This document shows positions 8,588 to 17,111 of a DNA stretch of 64,000 nt, piece by piece. The stretch lies in assembly GCF_002744755.1 (NCBI RefSeq), contig NZ_KZ319288.1, positions 496,001 to 560,000 on the forward strand. Reading direction: 5' to 3'. Both the position numbers and the translations under genes were made by a program. The DNA comes from Leeuwenhoekiella nanhaiensis (lineage in GTDB: Bacteria; Bacteroidota; Bacteroidia; Flavobacteriales; Flavobacteriaceae). The first letter of the stretch is position 1, and every line of letters starts with the position of its first letter. The notes under the pieces were generated by a model. The model was given only the letters and a program-made list of their open reading frames with translations. It had not been told where the DNA came from and ran no database searches.

Positions 8588-10498
8588 ATGCAGTTTAAAA
8601 ATCCCGAAATTCTCTACTTCCTTTTTTTACTGCTAATTCCTATTCTTATTCATTTATTTCAGCTGCGACGCTTTAAAAAAACAGCTTTTACCAATGTTGT
8701 TTTTTTAGAAAATGTGGTACAAAATACCCGAAAGAGTAACACGCTAAAAAAATGGCTCATTCTATTTACCAGACTTTTAGCTATTGCAGGTGTCGTTTTT
8801 GCTTTTGCCCGACCTTTTATTCCGGAGACCGAGACCGCCCTAAAAAAACAGGAAACGGTCTTATTTATTGATAATTCCTTCAGTATGCAGGCTAAAGGCC
8901 AAAAGGGAAGCCTTCTGAATGAAATTAAGCAGGATTTAATCGCTGCTTTACCTAAGGGAAAAACACTTACGCTTGCGACCTGGGATGAAGTATATACAGA
9001 CTTTGATCCTGCCGAAGACCGTTCAGAATTATTGGATTTAGAATATGCTGCTGCAACAAAATCTCAGGAGAATCTGATGCTGCAGTTGCAGTCCCTGTTT
9101 TCAGACGATCTCACAACCACTAAGCAGTTAATAGTATTGAGTGACTTTCAGAGCTTAAAACCTCTTAAAGATCAAGACTCAACGGGATTAACGATTCATA
9201 ACGTACAACTTAAGCCGGTAGAATACACTAATATTGCTATTGACAGTCTGAGTTCTGAAATGCAGTCAACGACTCTAAAGTTTAGTGTTGCCTTATCTTC
9301 TTCAGTGCCACTTGAGACTCAGGTTCCGGTATCCGTTTACAATGGAAATCAACTGCTTACCAAGGCTACAGCTAACTTTAAAAACAGAGATACGGCTTCG
9401 GTTTCCTTCAGTCTTGAAAATCAGAGTCCAATAGCAGGAAAACTAAGTATCGAAGACCCAAATCTTACCTATGACAATCAGTTTTATTTTGCCACCGGCG
9501 CGCAAAAACCATTAAAGGTTTTAGCCATTGCCAATGCCGATTCTGATTTCATTAACCGTCTGTTTCGTGCTCCTGACTATGATCTTAGCGTGGTTCAGTC
9601 AACAGAGTTGGATTATAGTATGTTAGCAGATCAAAACCTGATTATCTTAAATGAATTGAATAGCGTTCCTTCGGCACTGGTCAACCTGCTTCAGACGCAT
9701 ACCGCTCAGGGCGGAACTTTGATTTTGATTCCTTCGGCTGATGCCCGAGAGGAAGTCTACACCCCCTTACTTGGCGCGTATGGGTTTGCGCCATTTGGCG
9801 AAAAAAACACAGCTGCACAACGCATTACAACTATAAATTACGATCACCCACTTTATCAGGATGTCTTTAGCGGAAGAACCTCAAACCTGCAGTCTCACGT
9901 ATTGCAGTCTTATTTTCCGCTCAACAGCAGCGAAAGCATTCTGGGTCTGGAGAATGGAGCCGCTTTTCTCGCTGCGCGAAATGGACTTTACGTTTTTACA
10001 GGCGCGCTAAGCACAGCAAACAGCAATTTTATTAACGGTCAGCTTATCGTACCCACTTTTGATAAGATTGCTTCCGAAGCTTTAAAGGCCCCAAGATTGT
10101 ATTATACTTTTGGTGCCGATTCTGCTTTCGAAATTGAAGCCGATCTACCTGAGGACGCGGTAGTAGTTCTTGAGCGTGAAGATGCTCAAATCATTCCGCT
10201 TCAGGAAAAACGCGGTTCAAAAATTACAATTTCAGAAACCCCCGGACTTAACAAAGCTGGTGTGTACGCATTAAAATACAAGCAGGATACTTTGGCGCTC
10301 GTCGCCTATAATTACAACCGCTTAGAAAGTAAACTTAGCGAACAAACTTTCGCAAATGATCAAACCTCAGAAGAAGTTGCAGGTCTTATAAATGAGCTTC
10401 AGGAAGCTTCAAATCTTAATCTTCTTTCCAAATGGTTTGTTATTTTTGCACTGTTTGCATTTCTCGCTGAAATGCTCATCTTAAAATTCTTTAAATGA
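8588..10498 (+). CDS. BatA/von Willebrand factor A domain membrane protein
   Basis: A 636-residue membrane-anchored protein. It opens with the BatA (aerotolerance regulator N-terminal) signature: a membrane helix at about 5-25 followed by FQLRRFKKTAFTNVVFLENV, then a second helix near 57-75. A von Willebrand A-type fold follows with the MIDAS-like DNSFS at 95-99. A long periplasmic region and a last membrane helix near the C-terminus complete it. The frame opens at 8468, inside the kinase gene, but MQFKNPEILYFLFLLLIP at 8588 is the usual family start. Its stop overlaps the next gene by four bases. The exact role is unknown; relatives act in cell-envelope or stress functions. Confidence 0.85.
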   Translation: MQFKNPEILYFLFLLLIPILIHLFQLRRFKKTAFTNVVFLENVVQNTRKSNTLKKWLILFTRLLAIAGVVFAFARPFIPETETALKKQETVLFIDNSFSMQAKGQKGSLLNEIKQDLIAALPKGKTLTLATWDEVYTDFDPAEDRSELLDLEYAAATKSQENLMLQLQSLFSDDLTTTKQLIVLSDFQSLKPLKDQDSTGLTIHNVQLKPVEYTNIAIDSLSSEMQSTTLKFSVALSSSVPLETQVPVSVYNGNQLLTKATANFKNRDTASVSFSLENQSPIAGKLSIEDPNLTYDNQFYFATGAQKPLKVLAIANADSDFINRLFRAPDYDLSVVQSTELDYSMLADQNLIILNELNSVPSALVNLLQTHTAQGGTLILIPSADAREEVYTPLLGAYGFAPFGEKNTAAQRITTINYDHPLYQDVFSGRTSNLQSHVLQSYFPLNSSESILGLENGAAFLAARNGLYVFTGALSTANSNFINGQLIVPTFDKIASEALKAPRLYYTFGADSAFEIEADLPEDAVVVLEREDAQIIPLQEKRGSKITISETPGLNKAGVYALKYKQDTLALVAYNYNRLESKLSEQTFANDQTSEEVAGLINELQEASNLNLLSKWFVIFALFAFLAEMLILKFFK

Positions 10499-11748
10499 AC
10501 GCACGCATAGTCCAGGCCACACTTCTTGACGAACATCACGAGCTCCACGGTAAAAAAGTGGATCTACGCATAGAAAACGGGACGCTTACTGAAATAGGAA
10601 CAACGCTTTCTGCTAAAAGTGGCGAAGAAACTCTTGAGTTTGAAAACCTCATGGTTTCTGCGGGTTGGTTTGACTCTAGTGTGAGTATGGGTGAACCCGG
10701 GTATGAAGAACGCGAGACCCTCAAAAACGGACTTGAAGTCGCTGCAAAAAGCGGATTTACTGCAGTTGCCGTAAATCCCAACACCAAACCGGTAGCTGAC
10801 GATAGTTCGGTAATAAGTTATCTAAAAAATAAATCGGCTGGTCACGCGGTAGACCTCTACCCTATTGGCGCCCTTACCCAAAATGGAGACGGGATAGATC
10901 TGGCTGAATTGTATGACATGCAGCAGGCCGGTGCGGTGGCCTTTGGAGATTATCAGCACGCCGTAAAGAATCCCAATTTATTAAAGCTGGCGCTTCAGTA
11001 CACTCAGGGTTTTGATGGTCTTGTTTTATCCTTTCCGCAGGAAGATGATTTGGTCATCAAGGGTATGGCTAATGAAGGTGAAACTGCGATTAAACTGGGT
11101 CTAAAAGGTATACCTGCTCTTGCAGAGCATTTGCAAATTGCAAGGGATTTGTATTTACTGGAATACGCAGGCGGAAAACTTCATATCCCTACGATCTCAA
11201 CGGCGCAGAGCGTAGCGTTGATAAAAGCGGCAAAAGAAAAAGGGCTTGATGTAAGCTGCAGCGTTGCGATAAGCAATTTATTTTTTACAGATGATGCCCT
11301 AAACGATTTTGACACCCGCTTTAAAGTACTGCCTCCGCTTCGTACCAATGAGGACCGAAAAGCGCTGATCGCCGGTCTTGAAGACGGTACCATTGATATG
11401 GTGACCAGTGACCACAATCCGCTGGATATTGAGTTGAAAAAGCTCGAATTTGATCACGCCAGATTTGGCACGATTGCTCAGGAAGCAACGCTTGGAGCCC
11501 TGCTCCAACTTGTTTCCCCTGAAGTAGCTGTAAAAACACTTACCAATGGAAGAGAACGATTTACCGGTAATAAAGCTCAGATTAAAACCGGTGAGCCGGT
11601 CAATTTAACGCTCTTTACGACTGAGGGTTCTCAGATCTTTACCAAAGAACACATCCGTTCCAAATCTAAGAATGCTGCGTTTTTAGGTTCAGAACTGAAA
11701 GGAAAAGTCTATGGTATTATAGCCAAAAATCAATTTATAGCGTCGTAA
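10495..11748 (+). CDS. Dihydroorotase-like protein lacking zinc ligands
   Basis: A 417-residue member of the type I dihydroorotase/amidohydrolase fold. The overall layout is kept (AGWFDSSVSMGEPG near 57-68, NPNTKPV, EGETAIKLGLKGIPALAEHLQIARD, TSDHNPLD). However, the zinc ligands are lost: the canonical DxHxH after the first strand is D60-S-S-V-S64, and the His in the canonical HxxHVST motif is Thr233 (H230-I-P-T). Asp306 remains. It is therefore probably inactive as a hydrolase. Metal-less dihydroorotase homologues are known to serve as structural partners of aspartate carbamoyltransferase; that role here is an inference. It overlaps the BatA gene by four bases (ATGA). Confidence 0.85.
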   Translation: MNARIVQATLLDEHHELHGKKVDLRIENGTLTEIGTTLSAKSGEETLEFENLMVSAGWFDSSVSMGEPGYEERETLKNGLEVAAKSGFTAVAVNPNTKPVADDSSVISYLKNKSAGHAVDLYPIGALTQNGDGIDLAELYDMQQAGAVAFGDYQHAVKNPNLLKLALQYTQGFDGLVLSFPQEDDLVIKGMANEGETAIKLGLKGIPALAEHLQIARDLYLLEYAGGKLHIPTISTAQSVALIKAAKEKGLDVSCSVAISNLFFTDDALNDFDTRFKVLPPLRTNEDRKALIAGLEDGTIDMVTSDHNPLDIELKKLEFDHARFGTIAQEATLGALLQLVSPEVAVKTLTNGRERFTGNKAQIKTGEPVNLTLFTTEGSQIFTKEHIRSKSKNAAFLGSELKGKVYGIIAKNQFIAS

Positions 11749-11751
11749 AAT

Positions 11752-12081
11752 ATGACAGCAGAAGACGTAAAATCCGGAAAAACCAAAGCTATAATCGCCT
11801 ACATCACCGTTGTTGGTGCTATCATAGCGATTTTTATGAATCTCGAAACAAAAAATCCCTTTGCACGATTTCACATCAGGCAGGCTTTTGGAATATTCGT
11901 AACCTTCTTTGCGCTTACGTTTATCGTTCCGTTTTTTGACAGTTGGGGAGTTTCAATCGCTTTCTACATTTTTATCATTACACTTTGGGGCTATGGAATC
12001 GCTAATGCATTTCAAGGCAACATCATACCGATACCACTTCTTGGAACGTATTTTCAAAAATGGTTCACCTTTATAGAATAA
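11752..12081 (+). CDS. Small Tic20/DUF4870-like membrane protein
   Basis: A 109-residue integral membrane protein with three or four predicted helices (TKAIIAYITVVGAIIAIFMN, FGIFVTFFALTFIVPFF, VSIAFYIFIITLWGYGIANA). The NPFARFHIRQAFGIF motif between helices one and two is characteristic of DUF4870/Tic20-like proteins. It starts three bases after the dihydroorotase-like gene and ends one base before the esterase gene, so it belongs to the same transcript. Its function is unknown. Confidence 0.8.
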   Translation: MTAEDVKSGKTKAIIAYITVVGAIIAIFMNLETKNPFARFHIRQAFGIFVTFFALTFIVPFFDSWGVSIAFYIFIITLWGYGIANAFQGNIIPIPLLGTYFQKWFTFIE

Positions 12082-12082
12082 T

Positions 12083-12736
12083 ATGAGCAATTTATCTCTA
12101 GAACACCTTATACAAAAACCTAAAGTACAAACCGATTCTAAACCACCTCTGCTTCTGTTACTACACGGGTATGGAAGCAATGAAGAGGACTTGTTTTCTT
12201 TTGCTCCCGAGTTGCCGGAAAAGTATTTCATCATTTCTGCGAAAGCACCACTGGCTATGCAACCCTATGGCAATGCCTGGTACACCATTCATTGGGATGC
12301 GACAGACGGCAAATGGTCTGACGACGAAGAGGCTTTGGCAGCACGTGACCTGCTCGTGAAATTTATAGATGAAGCGGTAGAAGCTTACGAGCTGGATGCT
12401 AAAAACGTGACCCTGCTCGGCTTTAGTCAGGGTTGTATTTTGAGCTATGCGGTGGCACTCACCTATCCTAAAAAGGTAAAGAATTTAATTGGTCTTAGCG
12501 GCTATGTCAATGAGGCTATTACAGAGCCAAAATCGGATTTGAGTGCTTACAAACATCTTTCAATTTTTAGTTCACACGGGAGCGTAGATCAGGTTATTCC
12601 GGTTAGCGCTGCGCGGAAAGTACCCGCGTATCTTGAAAAACTGGGAATTGAAGGCAAATTGCGTGAATATCCCGTAGGACATGGTGTGGCTCCACAAAAT
12701 TTTTACGATCTGCGCGACTGGTTACTGAAGCATTAA
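12083..12736 (+). CDS. Phospholipase/carboxylesterase family alpha/beta hydrolase
   Basis: A 217-residue alpha/beta hydrolase of the acyl-protein-thioesterase-like carboxylesterase group. The nucleophile elbow GFSQGCILS places Ser115; the catalytic Asp is in SSHGSVDQVIPV and the His in YPVGHGV near the C-terminus. The oxyanion region LLLHGYGSNEEDLF is also clear. No signal peptide is present. The substrate cannot be read from sequence. It is the last gene of the run starting at the BatA gene and its stop overlaps the convergent - strand gene by four bases. Confidence 0.9.
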   Translation: MSNLSLEHLIQKPKVQTDSKPPLLLLLHGYGSNEEDLFSFAPELPEKYFIISAKAPLAMQPYGNAWYTIHWDATDGKWSDDEEALAARDLLVKFIDEAVEAYELDAKNVTLLGFSQGCILSYAVALTYPKKVKNLIGLSGYVNEAITEPKSDLSAYKHLSIFSSHGSVDQVIPVSAARKVPAYLEKLGIEGKLREYPVGHGVAPQNFYDLRDWLLKH

Positions 12737-13215
12737 GGATAAATCACACTCTGCAGGGTTTCAAAACGGATGCTTCCGTCTTTTTCCACATCATAAAGCA
12801 AGATCAGCTCACCCCAACGGGCACCATCGCTAAAATCGGCAATTACCCATTTGTGATTGAGCACTTCCACCTTATTGATTTGAAAAACCCCGGTGGCATT
12901 TTCGTAAGGAATTAAATCATTCCCTGAAGTTGAATTTTTTGAAACCAGCGCGGTTTCGATTCGGCTTTCCAAATCAATAATATCTACCCCAAAGCGATCA
13001 AAATAATCGTACGCATTCTCGTTACCGGTTAGTTTAAAATAACGACTGGCATTCACATCAATTGAGGCAAGAGAATCGTTTGCTTCTGCCAACTTAGCCT
13101 CCAGACGTTCTATTTTATCTTGCTGATTATCATACGATTTACTGGCATTTACATACTGAAAGACAATCCATAAAGCAGCGAAAAGAAAGAGGTACATAAA
13201 AATGCTACGGCGCAT
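12733..13215 (-). CDS. Membrane-anchored hypothetical protein with a coiled coil
   Basis: A 160-residue protein with one N-terminal membrane helix (RSIFMYLFLFAALWIVFQYV), then a heptad-like helix (DNQQDKIERLEAKLAEAN) and a small globular C-terminal domain with alternating beta strands (FQINKVEVLNHKWVIADF, WGELILLYDVEKDGSIRFE). It should face the periplasm. I do not recognise the family beyond its being typical of flavobacterial hypotheticals. It lies five bases downstream of the metallo-beta-lactamase-fold gene, so they form an operon. Confidence 0.75.
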   Translation of the reverse strand: MRRSIFMYLFLFAALWIVFQYVNASKSYDNQQDKIERLEAKLAEANDSLASIDVNASRYFKLTGNENAYDYFDRFGVDIIDLESRIETALVSKNSTSGNDLIPYENATGVFQINKVEVLNHKWVIADFSDGARWGELILLYDVEKDGSIRFETLQSVIYP

Positions 13216-13220
13216 ACTAC

Positions 13221-13985
13221 TTATAATTCTAAGGTTAACCCGTCATAAGCCAAATGCACATTTTCAGGAAGCTTCTGTTCTACTTCTGCGTGAAAACCAA
13301 GCAGGTGACTAATATGGGTGAAATAGGTTTTTTTCGGTTTGATTTCGGCAACAAAATCTAATGCTTCTTCAAGATTAAAATGCGAATAATGCGGTTCTTC
13401 CCGGAGTGCATTAACTACCAAAACATCGAGGTTCTTGAGCTTTGCTTTTTCTTCTTCAGCAATCGTTTTGACGTCTGTGAGATAAGCCAGATTTTCAAAA
13501 CGGTAACCAAAAACCTGAAGATCAGCATGCATTACATTTACCGGTTGTACTTTAAGACCGTTCAGGTCAAATGATTCATTATTTACCACTTCAGTAATCG
13601 CTACAGCAGGAGCTCCGGGATAGCGGTCTTCGGTCTTAAAAATATAATCAAAGCGTTTTTTGAGTTCGCCTACAACCCGATGATGCGCATATATAGGAAT
13701 ATCGCCCTGTCTGAAGAAAAAAGGCCGAATGTCATCAAGACCTGCAGTATGATCTGCGTGCTCGTGTGTAAAAAGTAAAGCATCCAGATGCGTTACCTCT
13801 TCGCGAAGCATTTGCTGTCTAAAATCTGGCCCGCAATCAATTACATAATTAAATCCATCGTGTTCAATAAGTGCCGATACACGCAAACGCCTATCACGAG
13901 GATCATCACTTTTACAAACGGGATGCGTGCTGCCTATAATGGGGATTCCTTGAGATGTTCCGGTACCGAGAAACGTGATTTTCAA
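13221..13985 (-). CDS. PhnP-like metallo-beta-lactamase-fold phosphodiesterase
   Basis: A 254-residue MBL-fold hydrolase. The metal motif is FTHEHADHTAGLDDIRPF (HxHxDH); further ligands are the His of NVMHADLQVFGY and the final HISHLLGFH. This set, plus TFLGTGTSQGIP at the start, places it with PhnP-like cyclic phosphate phosphodiesterases; the true substrate is not known. Start choice: the frame opens with GTG at 14003, but a TAGTTTTG promoter box occupies 14010-14003, so that codon would lie at or before the transcript start. The TTG at 13985 gives MKITFLGTGTSQG, the usual family start. The coiled-coil gene follows five bases downstream. Confidence 0.85.
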   Translation of the reverse strand: MKITFLGTGTSQGIPIIGSTHPVCKSDDPRDRRLRVSALIEHDGFNYVIDCGPDFRQQMLREEVTHLDALLFTHEHADHTAGLDDIRPFFFRQGDIPIYAHHRVVGELKKRFDYIFKTEDRYPGAPAVAITEVVNNESFDLNGLKVQPVNVMHADLQVFGYRFENLAYLTDVKTIAEEEKAKLKNLDVLVVNALREEPHYSHFNLEEALDFVAEIKPKKTYFTHISHLLGFHAEVEQKLPENVHLAYDGLTLEL

Positions 13986-14002
13986 ACCTGTGAAATTTAA
14001 CA

Positions 14003-14010
14003 CAAAACTA
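14003..14010 (-). promoter_or_regulatory. -7 promoter box of the PhnP-like gene
   Basis: On the - strand the bases read TAGTTTTG, a match to TAnnTTTG, 17 bases before the proposed TTG start at 13985. No clear -33 box is seen. Confidence 0.4.
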
Positions 14011-14094
14011 CACTTTATTTTTTCTAAGCCCTACCATTTTGGTATCTTTAACCCATCAATAAAACGACCAGTACTCACCCAAAAACTAAGCGCT

Positions 14095-15552
14095 ATGCCT
14101 ATCACGATTCAAGGTGACAAAGAGTTTGAAAACATCCCTTCGATCAACAATAAAGCCCTACGAATTAATCTTAACGAAAACATCTACGGTACTTTTGCCG
14201 AAATAGGTGCAGGTCAGGAAACCGTAAGGCATTTTTTTAGAGCGGGAGGGGCCAGCGGTACCATCGCCAAAGCGATGTCTGCTTACGACAAAGACTTTAG
14301 TGATGCAGTATATGGAGTTGAAGAAGACCAGCGCTATGTAACGGAATCCCGCCTCAAAAAGATGCTCGCTCACGAGACTAATCTGCTTGAAAACCGAATT
14401 TCCCGTGAAAAACATCCTAACAAAATCTATTTCACCTACGCCAACACCGTTGCGACTATAGATTTTGCAAAAAAATACAAAGGCCACGGTTGGGTAGGTA
14501 TAAAATACCAAACCAAGCCGGGCGGTGATTTTAATGAAATTATCCTGCACGTGCGTTTTCACGAAACGGACGCACGTTTGCAACAGCTTACACTGGGAAC
14601 GCTGGGTGTAAACCTGATCTACGGGGCTTATTACAAATATGACTCTCCTAAAAAATTATTGCGCTACCTATACGATCATATCGATAAAGATCAGATCGAG
14701 ATTGATATGATCAATTTTGCCGGTCCTGAGTTTGCCAAGGTTGATAACCGTCTCATGAGTTTACAGCTGGTAAAAAACGGATTTACCGATGCGGTAATGT
14801 TTGGCCCGGATGGAAACAACGTGCTGGCCGCTAAAATTCTGTACAAGAAAAACATTCTTGCGCTGCGCGGAAGTTTTAGACCTGTGACCAAGGTAAATAC
14901 CGATATGTATCGCAAATCGCTTCAGATTTTCCTGAATGAAAATCGGGTAAGCGAAGACAATACTGAAGTTATTTTTGAAATCACCCTTTCAAATCTACGT
15001 GCCGAAGGAGAAATTGACGAAGAAGATTTTATGGATCGTGCCCGTCTGCTCTGTAATCTGGGCCATACGGTAATGATTTCAAACTTTCAGGAATATTACA
15101 AACTGGTTGAATACTTTTCGCGCTATACCAAAGAACGTATGGGACTTGCGATGGGTGTTAATAACCTGATCGATATTTTTGACGAGTCGTACTACCGTCA
15201 CCTCAGTGGTGGAATCCTGGAAGCATTTGGTAAACTCTTCTTTAAAGATTTACGTGTATATCTGTATCCTATGCGCGATCCGGAAACCGGAGAGTTCTTT
15301 ACCAGCGAAAACCTGAAGGTGCATCCACGTATGAAAGAGCTGTACAAATTCTTTAAATACAACGGTCGTGTGGTGGATATTGAAGATTATAACCCCGATA
15401 TTTTGAATGTATTCTCCAGACAGGTACTCAAAATGATTTCAAACGGCGAACCGGGTTGGGAAGCTATGCTCCCTAACGGTATCGCACAGCAAATAAAAGA
15501 TCAGCGATTGTTTGACTACACGCCGCCGGCGGTAGAGCAAGAAGAAGCTTAA
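14095..15552 (+). CDS. Conserved Bacteroidetes protein of unknown function
   Basis: A 485-residue cytoplasmic protein that I recognise as a highly conserved Bacteroidetes family but cannot assign a function to. It begins MPITIQGDKEFENIPSI at the ATG 14095; an in-frame ATG at 13975 would lie within the divergent gene and its promoter, so it is rejected. Notable segments are GAGQETVRHFFRAGGASGT, GYGVEEDQRY-like VYGVEEDQRYVTE, VMFGPDGNNVLAAKILY and NNLIDIFDESYYRHLSGGILE. No membrane helix, signal peptide or nucleotide-binding P-loop is visible. Names such as nicotinate-nucleotide adenylyltransferase or TonB receptor that circulate for relatives are not supported by any motif here. It ends at a strong terminator. 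Confidence 0.85.
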   Translation: MPITIQGDKEFENIPSINNKALRINLNENIYGTFAEIGAGQETVRHFFRAGGASGTIAKAMSAYDKDFSDAVYGVEEDQRYVTESRLKKMLAHETNLLENRISREKHPNKIYFTYANTVATIDFAKKYKGHGWVGIKYQTKPGGDFNEIILHVRFHETDARLQQLTLGTLGVNLIYGAYYKYDSPKKLLRYLYDHIDKDQIEIDMINFAGPEFAKVDNRLMSLQLVKNGFTDAVMFGPDGNNVLAAKILYKKNILALRGSFRPVTKVNTDMYRKSLQIFLNENRVSEDNTEVIFEITLSNLRAEGEIDEEDFMDRARLLCNLGHTVMISNFQEYYKLVEYFSRYTKERMGLAMGVNNLIDIFDESYYRHLSGGILEAFGKLFFKDLRVYLYPMRDPETGEFFTSENLKVHPRMKELYKFFKYNGRVVDIEDYNPDILNVFSRQVLKMISNGEPGWEAMLPNGIAQQIKDQRLFDYTPPAVEQEEA

Positions 15553-15587
15553 AAACAAAACCGGGTCAATGACCCGGTTTTGTTTTA
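15552..15587. terminator. Bidirectional terminator between the orphan gene and hisS
   Basis: CAAAACCGGGTC (15556-15567) pairs perfectly with GACCCGGTTTTG (15571-15582), a 12-base stem with a three-base loop. An A run lies before it and T-rich sequence after it, serving the two convergent genes. Confidence 0.9.
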
Positions 15588-16955
15588 TGCTAATGCTTCA
15601 ATAAGCCCCTGTAAATCCAGACGCTTTTGATCGCCTGTTTTCATATCTTTTAAGGTATAAACACCTTCTGCCATTTCCTGAGTCCCGGCCAGAACGACAA
15701 ATTTAATGTTACGCTTATCTGCGTGAGACATCTGTTTTTTCATTTTGGCACTATCAGGATAAAGTTCTGCTGTGATGCCTGCTTCGCGTAAACTTTGCAC
15801 GGCTTTTAAACAATACAAGGCTTCGTTTTCACCAAAATTCAGGAACAACAGTCGCGTGCCTTTAATCGCCTGCTCAGGAAACAGATTCAACTCTTCGAGC
15901 ACCAGGTAAATGCGGTCTAAACCAAAGGAAATCCCTACGCCACTTACATCTTTCAAACCGAATATCCCGGTAAGATCATCATAGCGACCACCACCGCCTA
16001 TACTTCCCATTTGAACGCCTTTAGGTGCACTGACTTCAAAAATCGCTCCTGTGTAGTAATTGAGTCCGCGGGCTAATGTGACATCCAGGTCAAGGGTGAC
16101 GGTCTTAAGTCCCAAAGCTTCAATCTTCTCATTGATGTATTGCAGTTCTTCAATTCCCTGTTTTCCTATTTCGGAATCAGCTAGCAACTCATTTAAAACG
16201 GAAAGTTTATCGGAGAAGCTTCCGCTTACCTTAAAAATGGGTTTTACGCGTTCAATCGCTTCAGCAGTAATGCCTTTTGAAAGCATTTCGTTGATCACGC
16301 CTTCCTCTCCTATTTTATCGAGTTTATCAAGAGCTACCGTAAAATCGATCAGTTTATCTGAAGCTCCGATGGTTTCGGCAAGGCCGGAAAGAATTTTACG
16401 GTTATTCATTTTTACCGTGGTGCCTTTCAAACCTAAATCTGTAAAAACCGCATCATATAATTGTACAAAAGTCACTTCCTGAAGCAGGGATTGTGAACCT
16501 ACCGCATCTGCATCGCATTGGAAAAACTCACGGAAACGACCTTTCTGCGGACGGTCTGCACGCCATACCGGCTGTATCTGATAACGCTTAAACGGAAACT
16601 CAATCTCATTTTGATGCTGCACTACATAACGTGCAAACGGCACCGTAAGGTCGTAACGCAGGGCTTTTTCGGAGATCTCAGAAGTCAGCGCATTGCTATC
16701 TTTTGCGGAATAGTTTTCCTCCGAAACTTTACTCAGGTAATCTCCACTGTTCAAAATCTTAAAGATCAACCGGTCGCCTTCATCGCCGTATTTACCCATC
16801 AGCGTGCTGCTATTTTCAAAAGACGGAGTTTCAATAGGCTGAAAACCAAACAACTCAAAGTTATGACGCAAGGTGTTGATGATGTAATTGCGGCGTAATA
16901 CTTCTTCCGGTGAAAAATCACGGGTTCCTTTTGGTATACTGGGTTTTTGAGCCAT
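15585..16955 (-). CDS. hisS: Histidine-tRNA ligase
   Basis: A 456-residue class II aminoacyl-tRNA synthetase charging tRNA-His. Motif 1 lies in the [20 protein letters not shown] region, motif 2 reads [16 protein letters not shown], the histidine-specific motif is [14 protein letters not shown], and motif 3 falls in [17 protein letters not shown]-terminal anticodon-binding domain (about 360-456) follows. The QCDADAVG form of motif 2 and the 456-residue length are typical of the Bacteroidetes enzyme. The gene stands alone, facing the divergent permease gene across 156 bases in which I see only a short GC-rich hairpin (GCCC near 17001, GGGC near 17012). Confidence 0.95.
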   Translation of the reverse strand: MAQKPSIPKGTRDFSPEEVLRRNYIINTLRHNFELFGFQPIETPSFENSSTLMGKYGDEGDRLIFKILNSGDYLSKVSEENYSAKDSNALTSEISEKALRYDLTVPFARYVVQHQNEIEFPFKRYQIQPVWRADRPQKGRFREFFQCDADAVGSQSLLQEVTFVQLYDAVFTDLGLKGTTVKMNNRKILSGLAETIGASDKLIDFTVALDKLDKIGEEGVINEMLSKGITAEAIERVKPIFKVSGSFSDKLSVLNELLADSEIGKQGIEELQYINEKIEALGLKTVTLDLDVTLARGLNYYTGAIFEVSAPKGVQMGSIGGGGRYDDLTGIFGLKDVSGVGISFGLDRIYLVLEELNLFPEQAIKGTRLLFLNFGENEALYCLKAVQSLREAGITAELYPDSAKMKKQMSHADKRNIKFVVLAGTQEMAEGVYTLKDMKTGDQKRLDLQGLIEALA

Positions 16956-17111
16956 TTTTAGTAATCTTGAAAATGCGAATGATTTATTTTTCTGTTTAAC
17001 GCCCTTTAGGGGGCTGCAAATATCTTAAAAATTGAGGGTTTGCGCTTCTTTATTTTATAAAACGGTAACTTTTTAGCACTTTAGCAGACCTATGGCTACA
17101 AACTAGTACTT

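Noticed and set aside
14158-14583. Open frame of 141 codons opposite the conserved orphan
   Set aside because: The + strand protein is clearly the coding one; the reverse frame has no start context or motif.
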